From: DASQPA01 sp963757335
GTDB lineage: Bacteria > Acidobacteriota > Thermoanaerobaculia > Multivoradales > UBA5704
DNA: 64,000 bases
NCBI GenBank assembly: GCA_963757335.1
Contig: CAVWRJ010000008.1
Location: forward strand, 372,001-436,000
Reading direction: 5' to 3'
Shown here in pieces: positions 35,714-44,480 of the stretch. The position numbers and the translations under genes are program-made. Under the pieces are notes generated by a model. It did no database searches and had not been told where the DNA came from. It saw only the letters and a list, made by a program, of their open reading frames with translations. Position 1 is the stretch's first letter, and every line of letters begins with the position of its first letter.

Positions 35714-37501
35714 ATGCGCCTCCTCTACTCCTATCTCCGCCGCTACTGGCGGCTCGTCCTCTTCGCCCTTGTCCTCGCCGCGATCAACCAGGTGTTCTCG
35801 CTCCTCGACCCGCTGATCTTCCGCCACGTCATCGACCAGTACGCCACCCGCTACAAGGAGTACACGACCGCCCAGTTCTTCCGCGGCGTCTCGCTCCTGC
35901 TCGCCGCGGCGGTGGGGGTGGCGTTCGTGTCGCGGGTGGCGAAGAACTTCCAGGACTACTTCGTCAACGTCATCACCCAGCGGCTGGGGGCCGAGCTCTA
36001 CTCGGACGGGGTGCGCCACTCGCTGGAGCTGCCCTACTCGCTCTTCGAGGACCAGCGGAGCGGCGAGACCCTGGGGAAGCTCCAGAAGGTGCGAAACGAC
36101 GTCGAGAAGCTGATCGCGCTCGCCGTCAACACTCTCTTTACGACCCTCGTCGGGGTCCTTTTCGTCATGGTCTATGCATTCTCGGTGCACTGGATCATCG
36201 CACCGGTCTTCCTCATGACCGTGCCGATCCTCGGTCTCCTAAGCTCGGTGCTCTCGAAGCGGATCAAGACGATCCAGAAGGTGATCGTCGCCGAGACGAC
36301 GGCGCTCGCCGGGTCGACCACCGAGTCGCTGCGCAACATCGAGCTGGTCAAGAGCCTGGGCCTCGCCGGCCAGGAGATCGGGCGGCTCAACTCGATCACC
36401 GGCAAGATCCTCAAGCTGGAGCTCCGGAAGGTGCGCTCGCTCCGGCTCCTCTCCTTCATCCAGGGGACGGCGGTCAATGCTCTGCGCACCTCGATTCTCT
36501 TTCTCATGCTCTACCTGATCTTCTCGCAGCGGATCACGGTCGGGCAGTTCTTCTCCCTCTTCATCTACTCGTTCTTCATCTTCGGGCCGCTCCAGGATCT
36601 GGGGACGATGATCAACACCTATCGGGAGACCGAGGCGTCGCTCGACAGCTTCCAGGCCATCCTCGACCTCCCCGTCGAGGCCCGGCCGGCGAACCCGGTC
36701 GCCTTGGGCGAGCTCGGCGCCCTCCGCTTCGAGGAGGTGGGCTTCACCCATCAGACCGCCGCCTCCCCGGCGCTCTCCGGCGTCTCGTTCGCCGTCGACC
36801 GCGGCGAGACCGTCGCCTTCGTCGGCCCCTCGGGCTCGGGGAAGACGACCCTCGTCAAGCTCCTGGTCGGCCTCTACACGCCGCAGCGCGGGCAGATCCT
36901 CTACAACGGGAAGCCGGGGACGGCGATCGATCTGGACGAGCTTCGGGCGCAGATCGGCTTCGTCACCCAGGACACCCAGCTCTTCTCGGGCTCGATCCGC
37001 GAGAACCTCCTCTTCGTCAACCCGAGCGCCACCGACGCCGAGTGCCTGGAGATGCTCCAGAAGGCCGCCTGCGACAGCCTCCTGGCGCGCGCCGACCGCG
37101 GTCTCGACACGGTGATCGGCGAGGGCGGCGTCAAGGTCTCGGGCGGCGAGAAGCAGCGCCTCTCGATCGCCCGCGCGCTGCTGCGCCGCCCCCGCCTCCT
37201 GGTCTTCGACGAGGCGACCTCGTCGCTCGACTCGCTGACCGAGGAGGAGATCACCGAGACCATCCGCGAGGTCGCCTCCGAGCAGGTGATGACGATCCTG
37301 ATCGCCCACCGCCTCTCGACGGTGCTCCACGCCGACCGCATCCACGTCCTCGAGCACGGCCGGATCATCGAGGCCGGGCAGCACTCGGAGCTGTTGGAGA
37401 AGAAGGGGCTCTACTACGCCATGTGGCGGCAGCAGGTGGGGGAGAGGCGGCCGGCGCGGGCTCCGGTCCCCCCGGCACCGCGGCTGGCGGCGGGGGGGTA
37501 G
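35714..37501 (+). CDS. ABC exporter, fused permease-ATPase (MsbA/LmrA-like)
   Basis: 595 residues. Residues 1-320 hold six transmembrane helices (ABC_membrane). The ATPase has Walker A GPSGSGKTT (~372), Q-loop GFVTQDTQLF, signature VSGGEKQRLSIARALL (~474), Walker B LLVFDEATSSLD (~494) and switch His in LIAHRLSTV. It works as a homo- or heterodimer exporting lipids, peptides or drugs; the substrate is not apparent. The ~20-residue C-terminal Ala/Pro/Arg tail is not conserved. It is followed by signalling genes on the same strand after 100 bp. Confidence 0.92.
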   Translation: MRLLYSYLRRYWRLVLFALVLAAINQVFSLLDPLIFRHVIDQYATRYKEYTTAQFFRGVSLLLAAAVGVAFVSRVAKNFQDYFVNVITQRLGAELYSDGVRHSLELPYSLFEDQRSGETLGKLQKVRNDVEKLIALAVNTLFTTLVGVLFVMVYAFSVHWIIAPVFLMTVPILGLLSSVLSKRIKTIQKVIVAETTALAGSTTESLRNIELVKSLGLAGQEIGRLNSITGKILKLELRKVRSLRLLSFIQGTAVNALRTSILFLMLYLIFSQRITVGQFFSLFIYSFFIFGPLQDLGTMINTYRETEASLDSFQAILDLPVEARPANPVALGELGALRFEEVGFTHQTAASPALSGVSFAVDRGETVAFVGPSGSGKTTLVKLLVGLYTPQRGQILYNGKPGTAIDLDELRAQIGFVTQDTQLFSGSIRENLLFVNPSATDAECLEMLQKAACDSLLARADRGLDTVIGEGGVKVSGGEKQRLSIARALLRRPRLLVFDEATSSLDSLTEEEITETIREVASEQVMTILIAHRLSTVLHADRIHVLEHGRIIEAGQHSELLEKKGLYYAMWRQQVGERRPARAPVPPAPRLAAGG

Positions 37502-37603
37502 GGGGCGGCTTCCCGAGACCTGGCGAAGTCTTTCCGCGAGTTGGAAGTCGGGCACGTGGTATCCTCTACCGCCTCGTTCACGGCTACGCCGTCCACGTGA
37601 CCT

Positions 37604-39322
37604 ATGATCGACCTCAAGAAATCCCCCCCCGAGCTGTTCGCCCAGGTTCTCGAAGGGAACCTCCGGAGCATCGGGCCGGCGCGCAAGCTCTACGGCCATT
37701 TCGCCGAGGCGGTCCGGGTGCGGCTTGCGGCGGAGTGCGCCTGGGTCGTGGGGGAGGACGGCGAGCTTCTCATGCTACGCGGAGACTCCGGGCTCGAGGA
37801 GCGCGAGCGGACGCTCGACTTCCTCCGCGGCGGGCATCCGAGCCTGGCGCGGACGGTGGTGCTGGCGCGGGTGACGGTGCACGGCCGGCAGCTGGCGGTG
37901 GTGGGGGCGGCGCGGCGGGAGCGCGATCTCGGTCAGTCCGCCCGGCGGACGCTCGACCGCCTCTGCGGCGTGCTCGCCGCCGAGCTCGCCTGGCGGGAGG
38001 AGCAGCGTCTGGGGCGGGTGCTCGACCGCATCCGCGGCAAGATCGCCTCGGAGCTCCGGCCGCGCGACCTCGCCTATCAGATCCTGGACGGCCTCCACCA
38101 GCTGGTGGACTACGACCACTCGTCCGCCTTTCTCACCTGGGAGCCGGCCGGCGGTCTCTTCCGGATCGAGGCCGAGAAGGTCGTCTGGACCAAGGGCAAG
38201 AGCGCTTTCGTGGGGCACGAGCTCCCCATGCCGGCGGCGATGGTGTCGGAGCTCACGGGGGCCCCGGGCCTCCGCCGCCTGGCCGGGGACGGCGACGGCG
38301 ACCCCTTCTGGAGCCTCTTGAGCTACCACCGGGGACGCGGCATTCCGTCCCCCACGAGCCTGCTCTGCGCGCCGCTCTACTATAGCGGCGAGTTCCTGGG
38401 GCTGCTCAAGATCGCGGCCTGGAAGCGCCGGCCGTTCGACCGCTGGGACGAGTCGGTCGTCGAGCGCTTCCTGCCCGCTGCGGCGGTGTCGATCCGCAAC
38501 GCCCGGGTCAACCTGTCGCTCGAACGCCAGGCCATCCAGTCCGAGCTCAAGGCCTCCCTGGTGACCCTGGCCTCCGCGGTGGCCCACGACGTCAACAACG
38601 CCGTGGGGACGATCCTGCCTCTCGTGCAGCAGGTGCGCGCGGACCTCGCGCGGGGCACCCTCGATCCGCAGACCCTGGACCAGGACCTGGCGGTCGTCGT
38701 CGAGAAGGCGCTTCTCTGCCAGCGCATCTTCTCCAACATGCTGCGGGTGGCGCACACCGGCCGCGCCGGGGACGGGCCGGTGAATTTGAACCAGGTGGTC
38801 GAGGAGACCCTGCCGTTCTTCGCCGGCCAGGCGCACAGGCGCGGGGTCGAGCCGGTGCTCGATCTGGCGCCCGAGCTGCCGCTGGTGCGCTTCTCGCGCC
38901 AGGACCTGCAGCACATGGTGCTCAACCTGGTGGGCAACTCGCTCGACGCGATGGCGGAAATGCCGGAGATGTCCGAGGCGACGGGGACGGGGGGACGGCT
39001 CCGGATCTCCACCCGCGAGGAGGACGGCGGGGCGCGGCTGGTGATCGAGGACGACGGCCCGGGCATCGGACCCGAGCTGCTGGAGAAGGTGCAGGAGCCG
39101 TTCTTCACCACCAAGGAGGGCGGCACCGGCTTGGGCCTCGCCATCTGCCGGGCCCTCGCCTGGCAGAACGGTGGACATCTCACGATCGCGAGCGCTCCGG
39201 GTGCCGGAACGCGGGTCACCGTCGAGCTGCGGCTCGCCAAACCCGCCAAACCCGCCAATGCCGCCAATACCGCCAATGACGCCAGTGAGGAAGCGCCGGT
39301 GAGCGAGGCGGTGACGGGATGA
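37604..39322 (+). CDS. GAF-containing sensor histidine kinase
   Basis: 572 residues, cytosolic. Residues ~150-300 form a GAF-like sensor (LHQLVDYDHSSAFLTWEPAG, SLLCAPLYYSGEFLGLLKIA). HisKA has phospho-His ~328 (VAHDVNNAVG). HATPase_c shows NLVGNSLDAM, DDGPGIGPE and GGTGLGLAICRAL. The C-terminal Ala/Lys/Pro/Asn tail (AKPAKPANAANTANDAS) is a 9-bp-phased DNA repeat. The stop overlaps the receiver-phosphatase gene as ATGA, so the two form a two-component pair. Confidence 0.88.
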   Translation: MIDLKKSPPELFAQVLEGNLRSIGPARKLYGHFAEAVRVRLAAECAWVVGEDGELLMLRGDSGLEERERTLDFLRGGHPSLARTVVLARVTVHGRQLAVVGAARRERDLGQSARRTLDRLCGVLAAELAWREEQRLGRVLDRIRGKIASELRPRDLAYQILDGLHQLVDYDHSSAFLTWEPAGGLFRIEAEKVVWTKGKSAFVGHELPMPAAMVSELTGAPGLRRLAGDGDGDPFWSLLSYHRGRGIPSPTSLLCAPLYYSGEFLGLLKIAAWKRRPFDRWDESVVERFLPAAAVSIRNARVNLSLERQAIQSELKASLVTLASAVAHDVNNAVGTILPLVQQVRADLARGTLDPQTLDQDLAVVVEKALLCQRIFSNMLRVAHTGRAGDGPVNLNQVVEETLPFFAGQAHRRGVEPVLDLAPELPLVRFSRQDLQHMVLNLVGNSLDAMAEMPEMSEATGTGGRLRISTREEDGGARLVIEDDGPGIGPELLEKVQEPFFTTKEGGTGLGLAICRALAWQNGGHLTIASAPGAGTRVTVELRLAKPAKPANAANTANDASEEAPVSEAVTG

Positions 39323-40446
39323 GCCGGCAACATCGGATCCTGGTGGTGGACGACGACGCCGGCCTGCGGCGGACGCTCGAGCGCATCCTCGAGCCGCCCT
39401 ACGACGTCGAGGCGGTCGCCGGCGCCACCGAGGCGCTGGCGCGGGTCGCCGGCGAGGAGTTCGACCTCGCCCTCCTGGACGTGCGTTTGAAAGAGGGCGA
39501 CGGCTACAGCCTGTGCAAGGCGCTCCGCCTCTTAAGGCCGCAGATGGACGTCATCCTCATCACCGGCTCGATCTCCGAGCCAGACGAGAAGCTCTTCCGC
39601 TCCCTCGAAGAGGGCGCCTTCTACTTCCTCTTCAAACCGTTCGACCGCCGGGTGCTGCTCGCCCTGGTCGAGCGTTGCCTGCGCCTGCAACGGGAGCGCT
39701 TCGCCAAGGAGCGCTACGCCTCCGAGCTGGCGGCGGACCTGGAGCGGGCGCGGCGCTTCCAGCAGAGCCTCGTGCCGCGCGAGCCCGTGGCCGCCTTCGG
39801 CTGGCGGGTGGAGGGCCGGCTGCTGTCGTGCGACGCTCTGGGCGGCGATTTCTACGTCGCCCAGGTGGACGGCGAGGGGCTGGTGGTCGCGGTCTGCGAC
39901 ATCGTGGGCCACGGGGTCAGCGCCGCCATGTACGCCGGCATGCTGCGCTCGACCTTGAGCGCCGCCTGGCGGCGGGGGGCCGATCCCACCCGGGTTTCGC
40001 GCGAGCTTCTGGCCGGGATCGATTTCCTGGAGGGCGCCACCTGCGCCACCCTGGTCTACGCTCTCCTCCTGCCGGACGGCCGGGTGCGCGTCCTCGGCGC
40101 CGGCCACCCGCCGCTCCTCTGCCTGCGCGCGGACGGCAGCACCTTCCGGATCGCCTCGACCGGCCCGCTCCTCCACTGGATGCTCCGCGACCGCCCGCTG
40201 CCCGCCCGGGAGATCGCCCTCGCTCCGGGCGACCGCCTGCTGGCCCTGACCGACGGCGCCTTCGAGGTCCGCAGCCCAGCCGACCAGGAGCTGAGGCTCG
40301 ACCGCCTGGAAGAGGCCTTCGCCAGCCACCGGGGCGATCCTGCCGGCGAGACCCTGGACGCGCTCCTCGAACGGGTCCTCGCTCACGGTGCGGGGCGACC
40401 GGTGGCGGACGACGTGACGCTGGTCCTGGTCGAGCGAACCGGCTAG
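39319..40446 (+). CDS. Response regulator with PP2C/RsbU-type phosphatase output
   Basis: 375 residues. The receiver domain has acidic pair VVDDD, phospho-Asp54 in LALLDVRLKEGDGY and Lys in FLFKPFD. A linker coiled coil follows. The C-terminal SpoIIE/RsbU-type phosphatase has LGGDFYVAQ, VCDIVGHGVSAAMYA, LGAGHPPLLCL and DDVTLVLVE. Such regulators dephosphorylate anti-anti-sigma (STAS) proteins in partner switching; no STAS or RsbW partner is in the window. Phosphorylation presumably comes from the coupled upstream kinase. Confidence 0.9.
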   Translation: MSRQHRILVVDDDAGLRRTLERILEPPYDVEAVAGATEALARVAGEEFDLALLDVRLKEGDGYSLCKALRLLRPQMDVILITGSISEPDEKLFRSLEEGAFYFLFKPFDRRVLLALVERCLRLQRERFAKERYASELAADLERARRFQQSLVPREPVAAFGWRVEGRLLSCDALGGDFYVAQVDGEGLVVAVCDIVGHGVSAAMYAGMLRSTLSAAWRRGADPTRVSRELLAGIDFLEGATCATLVYALLLPDGRVRVLGAGHPPLLCLRADGSTFRIASTGPLLHWMLRDRPLPAREIALAPGDRLLALTDGAFEVRSPADQELRLDRLEEAFASHRGDPAGETLDALLERVLAHGAGRPVADDVTLVLVERTG

Positions 40447-40509
40447 AGCCGTGCCCTTCTCCCTCGGGTACAATGGCCGCGCACCCCAGGATCCAGGGAG
40501 GAGTTTCCA

Positions 40510-41946
40510 ATGCTCGAAATGCTCGAGAGCACGAGTGAAGGGGCCGCGAGCCGTCCAGCCGCGGGGGAGGACTGGCGCGCCACCCACCGGGCGCTGTCCG
40601 CCGAGGATCTCCATTTCCGGGAGATCGCGAGGCTCGATCCGGAGTTCCTCGACCGCTCGCGTTTCAAGGTCCTCGACGAGAAAAGGGAGCTCGTCTATTT
40701 CCACCTCCAATCGTGGCCCACCTTCGTCGGCCGCGAGAAGCTCGGCGAGATGAAGCGGGCGAGCCTCGCCGTCTGCAATCTCTTGAGGAGCATCCCGGCG
40801 CGCATCTTCGGGAACGACCCGCAGAAACTCAATGCATTCTACCGGCTCGGCTCCCCCCTCCGCGCCGAGCTCGTCTTCTCGCCGCCGAGCGGGATCGAGA
40901 GCTCCGTTTGCCGGGGCGACTTCATCGACACTGCCGACGGTTTCAAGTGCATCGAGTTCAACTTCACCCCCAACCTCGGTGGTTGGGAGAGCACGATCCT
41001 CGTCGGCATGCACCAGCAGGTGCCGGCGACCGCCGCCTTCCTCGACAGCCTCGCGGTCCCCTGGTCCTACCCGCCGACCCTCTGCCTCTTCTTCCGCCAC
41101 GTTTTGACGGTGCTGCGGGAAAACCGGCTGGCGGAAGAGGGCGAGGTGAATGTGGCCTTCACCCTCGAACCCGACGAAGCCACGGCGGAGAGGGATCGGC
41201 ATCAGCCGCATTTCGAGGCGGAGCTGGCCAAAGCCTGCGAGCTCGAGGGGGTGAAAGCCAAGGCTCAGGCGTTCCTGTGCTTCTACCCGGAGCTCGAAAT
41301 CAGGCAGAAGAACATCTTCTTTCGCGACACCCGAATCCACGCCGTGGTCGAGATCTCCCTGGGGGTCACCTCGGCTCCGGTCTTCCGGGCCTTCAAGACG
41401 GGCCGGGTCGCCATCTTCAACGGTCCCACCGAGATGGCCCTCTCGAACAAACGCAATGTGGCGCTCCTCTCCGAGCACGACTCCTCGGACCTCTTCAGCC
41501 CGGAGGAGCGCGAGACCATCCGTCGCCACATCCCCTGGAGCCGCCCGGTGGTCGACGGGCCGGTGCGGTTCCGCGGCGAGGAGGTGGCGCTCGCGGAGCT
41601 GCTGGCAAACGAGAAGGACCGCCTGGTCCTGAAGAATGCCACCTCGTGCGGCGGCAAGGGGGTGTCCCTCGGGGCGTTCACGCCGGCTGCCGAGTGGGAG
41701 GAGCTGATCCGGACGGCCTTCGCGAGCGGCAACTGGGTCGTCCAGGAGCGGATCGAGTCGCTGCCCTACCTCTACCAGAGCGGCGAGTCGGGCTGCTCGG
41801 TGCACGACGTGATCTGGGGGCCCTTCCTCTTCGGCCAGGCCTATGCCGGGATGATTCTGCGGATGCAACCGAAGGCGGACGGGGGCGCCGTCAACCTGAG
41901 CCTGACGGCGACGGAGGGTATCCTGCTCGAGGTCGACAGCCCGTAG
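40510..41946 (+). CDS. ATP-grasp-like (circularly permuted) ligase-family protein
   Basis: 478 residues. The N-terminal half contains GFKCIEFNFTPNLGGWESTI, and the C-terminal half an ATP-grasp nucleotide loop, RLVLKNATSCGGKGVSLG (~370), and the adenine-pocket stretch NWVVQERIESLPY. This resembles glutathionylspermidine-synthase/YheC-like and circularly permuted ATP-grasp proteins, which join a carboxylate to an amine using ATP. The substrate is unknown, and no peptide precursor is visible beside it. It stands alone after the kinase/phosphatase pair, with 63 bp between. Confidence 0.72.
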   Translation: MLEMLESTSEGAASRPAAGEDWRATHRALSAEDLHFREIARLDPEFLDRSRFKVLDEKRELVYFHLQSWPTFVGREKLGEMKRASLAVCNLLRSIPARIFGNDPQKLNAFYRLGSPLRAELVFSPPSGIESSVCRGDFIDTADGFKCIEFNFTPNLGGWESTILVGMHQQVPATAAFLDSLAVPWSYPPTLCLFFRHVLTVLRENRLAEEGEVNVAFTLEPDEATAERDRHQPHFEAELAKACELEGVKAKAQAFLCFYPELEIRQKNIFFRDTRIHAVVEISLGVTSAPVFRAFKTGRVAIFNGPTEMALSNKRNVALLSEHDSSDLFSPEERETIRRHIPWSRPVVDGPVRFRGEEVALAELLANEKDRLVLKNATSCGGKGVSLGAFTPAAEWEELIRTAFASGNWVVQERIESLPYLYQSGESGCSVHDVIWGPFLFGQAYAGMILRMQPKADGGAVNLSLTATEGILLEVDSP

Positions 41947-41963
41947 ACACGACCTTGGAGGGC

Positions 41964-42054
41964 GGTCCTGGCTCCGTTGGCTCCTGCGGGCGGACTCCTT
42001 CGGGCGCTTCGCGCAGCCAGTCGCCCGTCCTCGGAACCCAACAGAGCCAGGACC
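41964..42054. repeat. Large inverted repeat between convergent genes
   Basis: GGTCCTGGCTCCGTTGG (41964-41980) pairs with its complement at 42038-42054 with one mismatch across a 57-nt loop. It sits between the convergent ATP-grasp and cardiolipin synthase genes and may act as a bidirectional terminator or be a relic of a small element. Confidence 0.55.
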
Positions 42055-42081
42055 GGCCGGCTCAGGCGGAGCGCCCGGTCC

Positions 42082-43479
42082 CTACTGGATCGGCGCCGCG
42101 AGCGAGGCCGCGCGGGCGGCCATCTTGAACCAGAAGGGTTTCGCCTGGAGCTCTGCGAGCGTCATCTTTCGGGCGCGGGCGAAATCCGCTTCGAGCATGC
42201 GCTCGACCTGCCCGGCGAGGCGCGGGTCGTCGAAGATCGCCGTGATCTCGAAGTTGAGCCGGAAGGAGCGGTTGTCGAGATTCGCCGTGCCGACGCCGGC
42301 CGTCGTATCGTCGACGAGGAAGACCTTCTGGTGGAGGAAGCCGGCCTCGTAGCGGAAGATCTCGACCCCGGCCTCGATCATCTCGCCGACGAAGGCGAAC
42401 GCCGAGAGGTAGACGAGGAGGTGGTCGGGGTCGTTCGGGATGAGGATGCGGACCTCGACGCCGCGGAGCGCCGCCAGATGCAGGGCGCCGACGACCGCCG
42501 GGTCGGGCACGAAGTAGGGGCTGGTGATCCACACCCGGCGGCGGGCGGTCAGGATCACCTCCTGGAACATCAGGCTCGCCGTCTCCAGCGGGTCGGCCGG
42601 CCCCGAGGCGAGGATGAGGGTGACGACGTCGCCGCCCGAGGTACAGGGGTGGGCGATCCAGTCGAGCTCCAGGGTCTGCTCGGTCGCCCAGCGCCAGTCG
42701 TCGAAGAACGCGTGCTGCATGCCGAGCACCGCGGGCCCCTCGATGCGGACATGGGTGTCCCGCCAGGCTCCCAGGCGCGGGCTCTTGCCCAGATACTCGT
42801 CGCCCACGTTGTGCCCGCCGATCCAGCCCACCCGGCCGTCGGCGACGACGATCTTCCGGTGGTTCCTGAAGTTGAGCTGGAAGCGGTTGCCGAGCCCGCG
42901 GGTGGGGTAGAACGGTGAGGCCGCGACCCCGCCGGCCCGGAGCTCCAGGAGGTAGGCTCTGGGGAGACCTCGGCTGCCCCACTCGTCATAGAGAAAATAG
43001 ACCCGCACCCCCTTGGCGGCCTTGCTCAGGAGATGCGCCTTGAGCTGCCGGCCGAGCTCGTCGTCATGGACGATGAAGAACTGGACGAGCACGTACTGCT
43101 CGGCCCCGTCGATGCCGGCGAAGATGCTGTCGAAGGTGGCCCAGCCGTCGACCAGGAGCTCGACCGCGTTGCCGCGGAGGAAGGGGATCGTGGCGAGGGC
43201 GACGGCGGCCCGGGCGTCGGTGCGCTCGACCGCGACGACGAACGGCTGCACCGCCGCCGCGTCGCTCCGCGACGAGCTCGCCTCCAGGAGCTGCCGGGCG
43301 ACGACGTAGCCGCGGAACTTCGAGCGCCCGAGGACGAGGTAGGCCGGTACCGTCAGATAGGGGAAGGTGTTCAAGGCCACCACCCAGGCGATCGTGCCCT
43401 GGGGGGTGCGCACCGAGAGGAGCGCGTGGAGAGAGCAGAGGAGCCCGGCGAAGTGGCAGACGAGAAGGAGCAGGGCCAA
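42082..43479 (-). CDS. cls: Cardiolipin synthase (phospholipase D family)
   Basis: 465 residues. Two N-terminal membrane helices (ALLLLVCHFAGLLC, GTIAWVVALNTFPYLTVPAY) are followed by two HKD motifs: HRKIVVADGRVGWIGG (His207) and HQKVFLVDDTTAGVGTANLD (His383). Enzymes of this type condense two phosphatidylglycerols into cardiolipin and glycerol at the inner membrane. Length fits ClsA. It stands alone, convergent with the ATP-grasp gene. Confidence 0.92.
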   Translation of the reverse strand: MALLLLVCHFAGLLCSLHALLSVRTPQGTIAWVVALNTFPYLTVPAYLVLGRSKFRGYVVARQLLEASSSRSDAAAVQPFVVAVERTDARAAVALATIPFLRGNAVELLVDGWATFDSIFAGIDGAEQYVLVQFFIVHDDELGRQLKAHLLSKAAKGVRVYFLYDEWGSRGLPRAYLLELRAGGVAASPFYPTRGLGNRFQLNFRNHRKIVVADGRVGWIGGHNVGDEYLGKSPRLGAWRDTHVRIEGPAVLGMQHAFFDDWRWATEQTLELDWIAHPCTSGGDVVTLILASGPADPLETASLMFQEVILTARRRVWITSPYFVPDPAVVGALHLAALRGVEVRILIPNDPDHLLVYLSAFAFVGEMIEAGVEIFRYEAGFLHQKVFLVDDTTAGVGTANLDNRSFRLNFEITAIFDDPRLAGQVERMLEADFARARKMTLAELQAKPFWFKMAARAASLAAPIQ

Positions 43480-43565
43480 GGCGGTTCTCCAGGCGAGAGC
43501 GGGTCAGCTACCGGGACCTCGGAGCGTCAGTGTACCTGGGGACGGCGGCGGGAGCATCTCACGGA

Positions 43566-44477
43566 TTAGAGCGGGGAGACCCCGAGCGCCGCGGTGGCCA
43601 CGTCGTGGACCGGCGTCGCCACGCCGGTCTGCCTCCCCAGGCGGGAGACGGCGCCGGAGAGCTCTTCGATCTCGGTCGGTCCGCCGGCCTCCACGTCCAA
43701 GAGGAAGCTCGGCTTCATCCCCCTGGGGAGGGACTCGACGTTGGCGAGGATCTTCTCCTCGTCCTCGGCACCGAGGGCGACCCCCAGAGCCCGGGCGACG
43801 GCAGCCACCTCGCCGACCGCCCGTTCGAGGAGGAGGGGGCCGAGCGGCGCCTCGCGAACCGGGCCGATGGGCGCCCGGGCGAGGCCGCAGGCGGCGGACA
43901 TGGCGGTGATGAAGATGAACTTCCGCCAGAGATCGGCGGTGATGTCCTCCGACGCCCGGGCCTCGGCGCCCGCGGCGCGGAACGCGGCGGCGATGCGCTC
44001 GGCCCGGCCGGAGGTCCCGCCCGCGCGCTCGCCCACGATCACCCGCTGGAAGTCGCTCCGCCGCTCGACGACCCCCGGCCCCACCCGCACGGCACTGATC
44101 TGGGTGAGACCGCCGAGCACCCGCTCCGCCGGCACCCCACCCGCGATCAGGCGCTCCGCGGCCTCCACCCCGTTGAGGAGGGGGAGGATCACCGCCCCGG
44201 CCTCGGCGAGGAGCCGGGCCGCCGGGACGATCTCCGGCAGCGAGTACCCCTTGATCGCGACGATCGCGAGCTCGGCCCCGGCAAGCTCCCCCGGCTCACC
44301 GGCCGCCTGCACCGCCACGGTGAAGCTCCCCTCCGGAGTGCGGACTTCGAGGCCCCGCTCGCGGAGCGCCGCCAGGTGGTCGCCCCGCGCCAGCAGGCCG
44401 ACCTCGTTGCCGGCCCGCGCCAGGGCGCCCCCGAAGTAGCCGCCCACCCCGCCCGCTCCCAGAATCGCGATTCTCAT
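43566..44477 (-). CDS. panE: 2-dehydropantoate 2-reductase
   Basis: 303 residues. N-terminal Rossmann motif AILGAGGVGGYFGGALARAG; catalytic-region Lys in VAIKGYSLPE; the C-terminal helical domain contains ITADLWRKFIFITAM, and KPSFLLDVEAGGPTEIEELSG matches PanE's conserved substrate segment. It reduces ketopantoate to pantoate with NADPH for coenzyme A synthesis. It begins 3 bp after ackA, so it is the last gene of the HAD-zwf-xfp-ackA-panE operon. Confidence 0.88.
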   Translation of the reverse strand: MRIAILGAGGVGGYFGGALARAGNEVGLLARGDHLAALRERGLEVRTPEGSFTVAVQAAGEPGELAGAELAIVAIKGYSLPEIVPAARLLAEAGAVILPLLNGVEAAERLIAGGVPAERVLGGLTQISAVRVGPGVVERRSDFQRVIVGERAGGTSGRAERIAAAFRAAGAEARASEDITADLWRKFIFITAMSAACGLARAPIGPVREAPLGPLLLERAVGEVAAVARALGVALGAEDEEKILANVESLPRGMKPSFLLDVEAGGPTEIEELSGAVSRLGRQTGVATPVHDVATAALGVSPL

Positions 44478-44480
44478 GGC

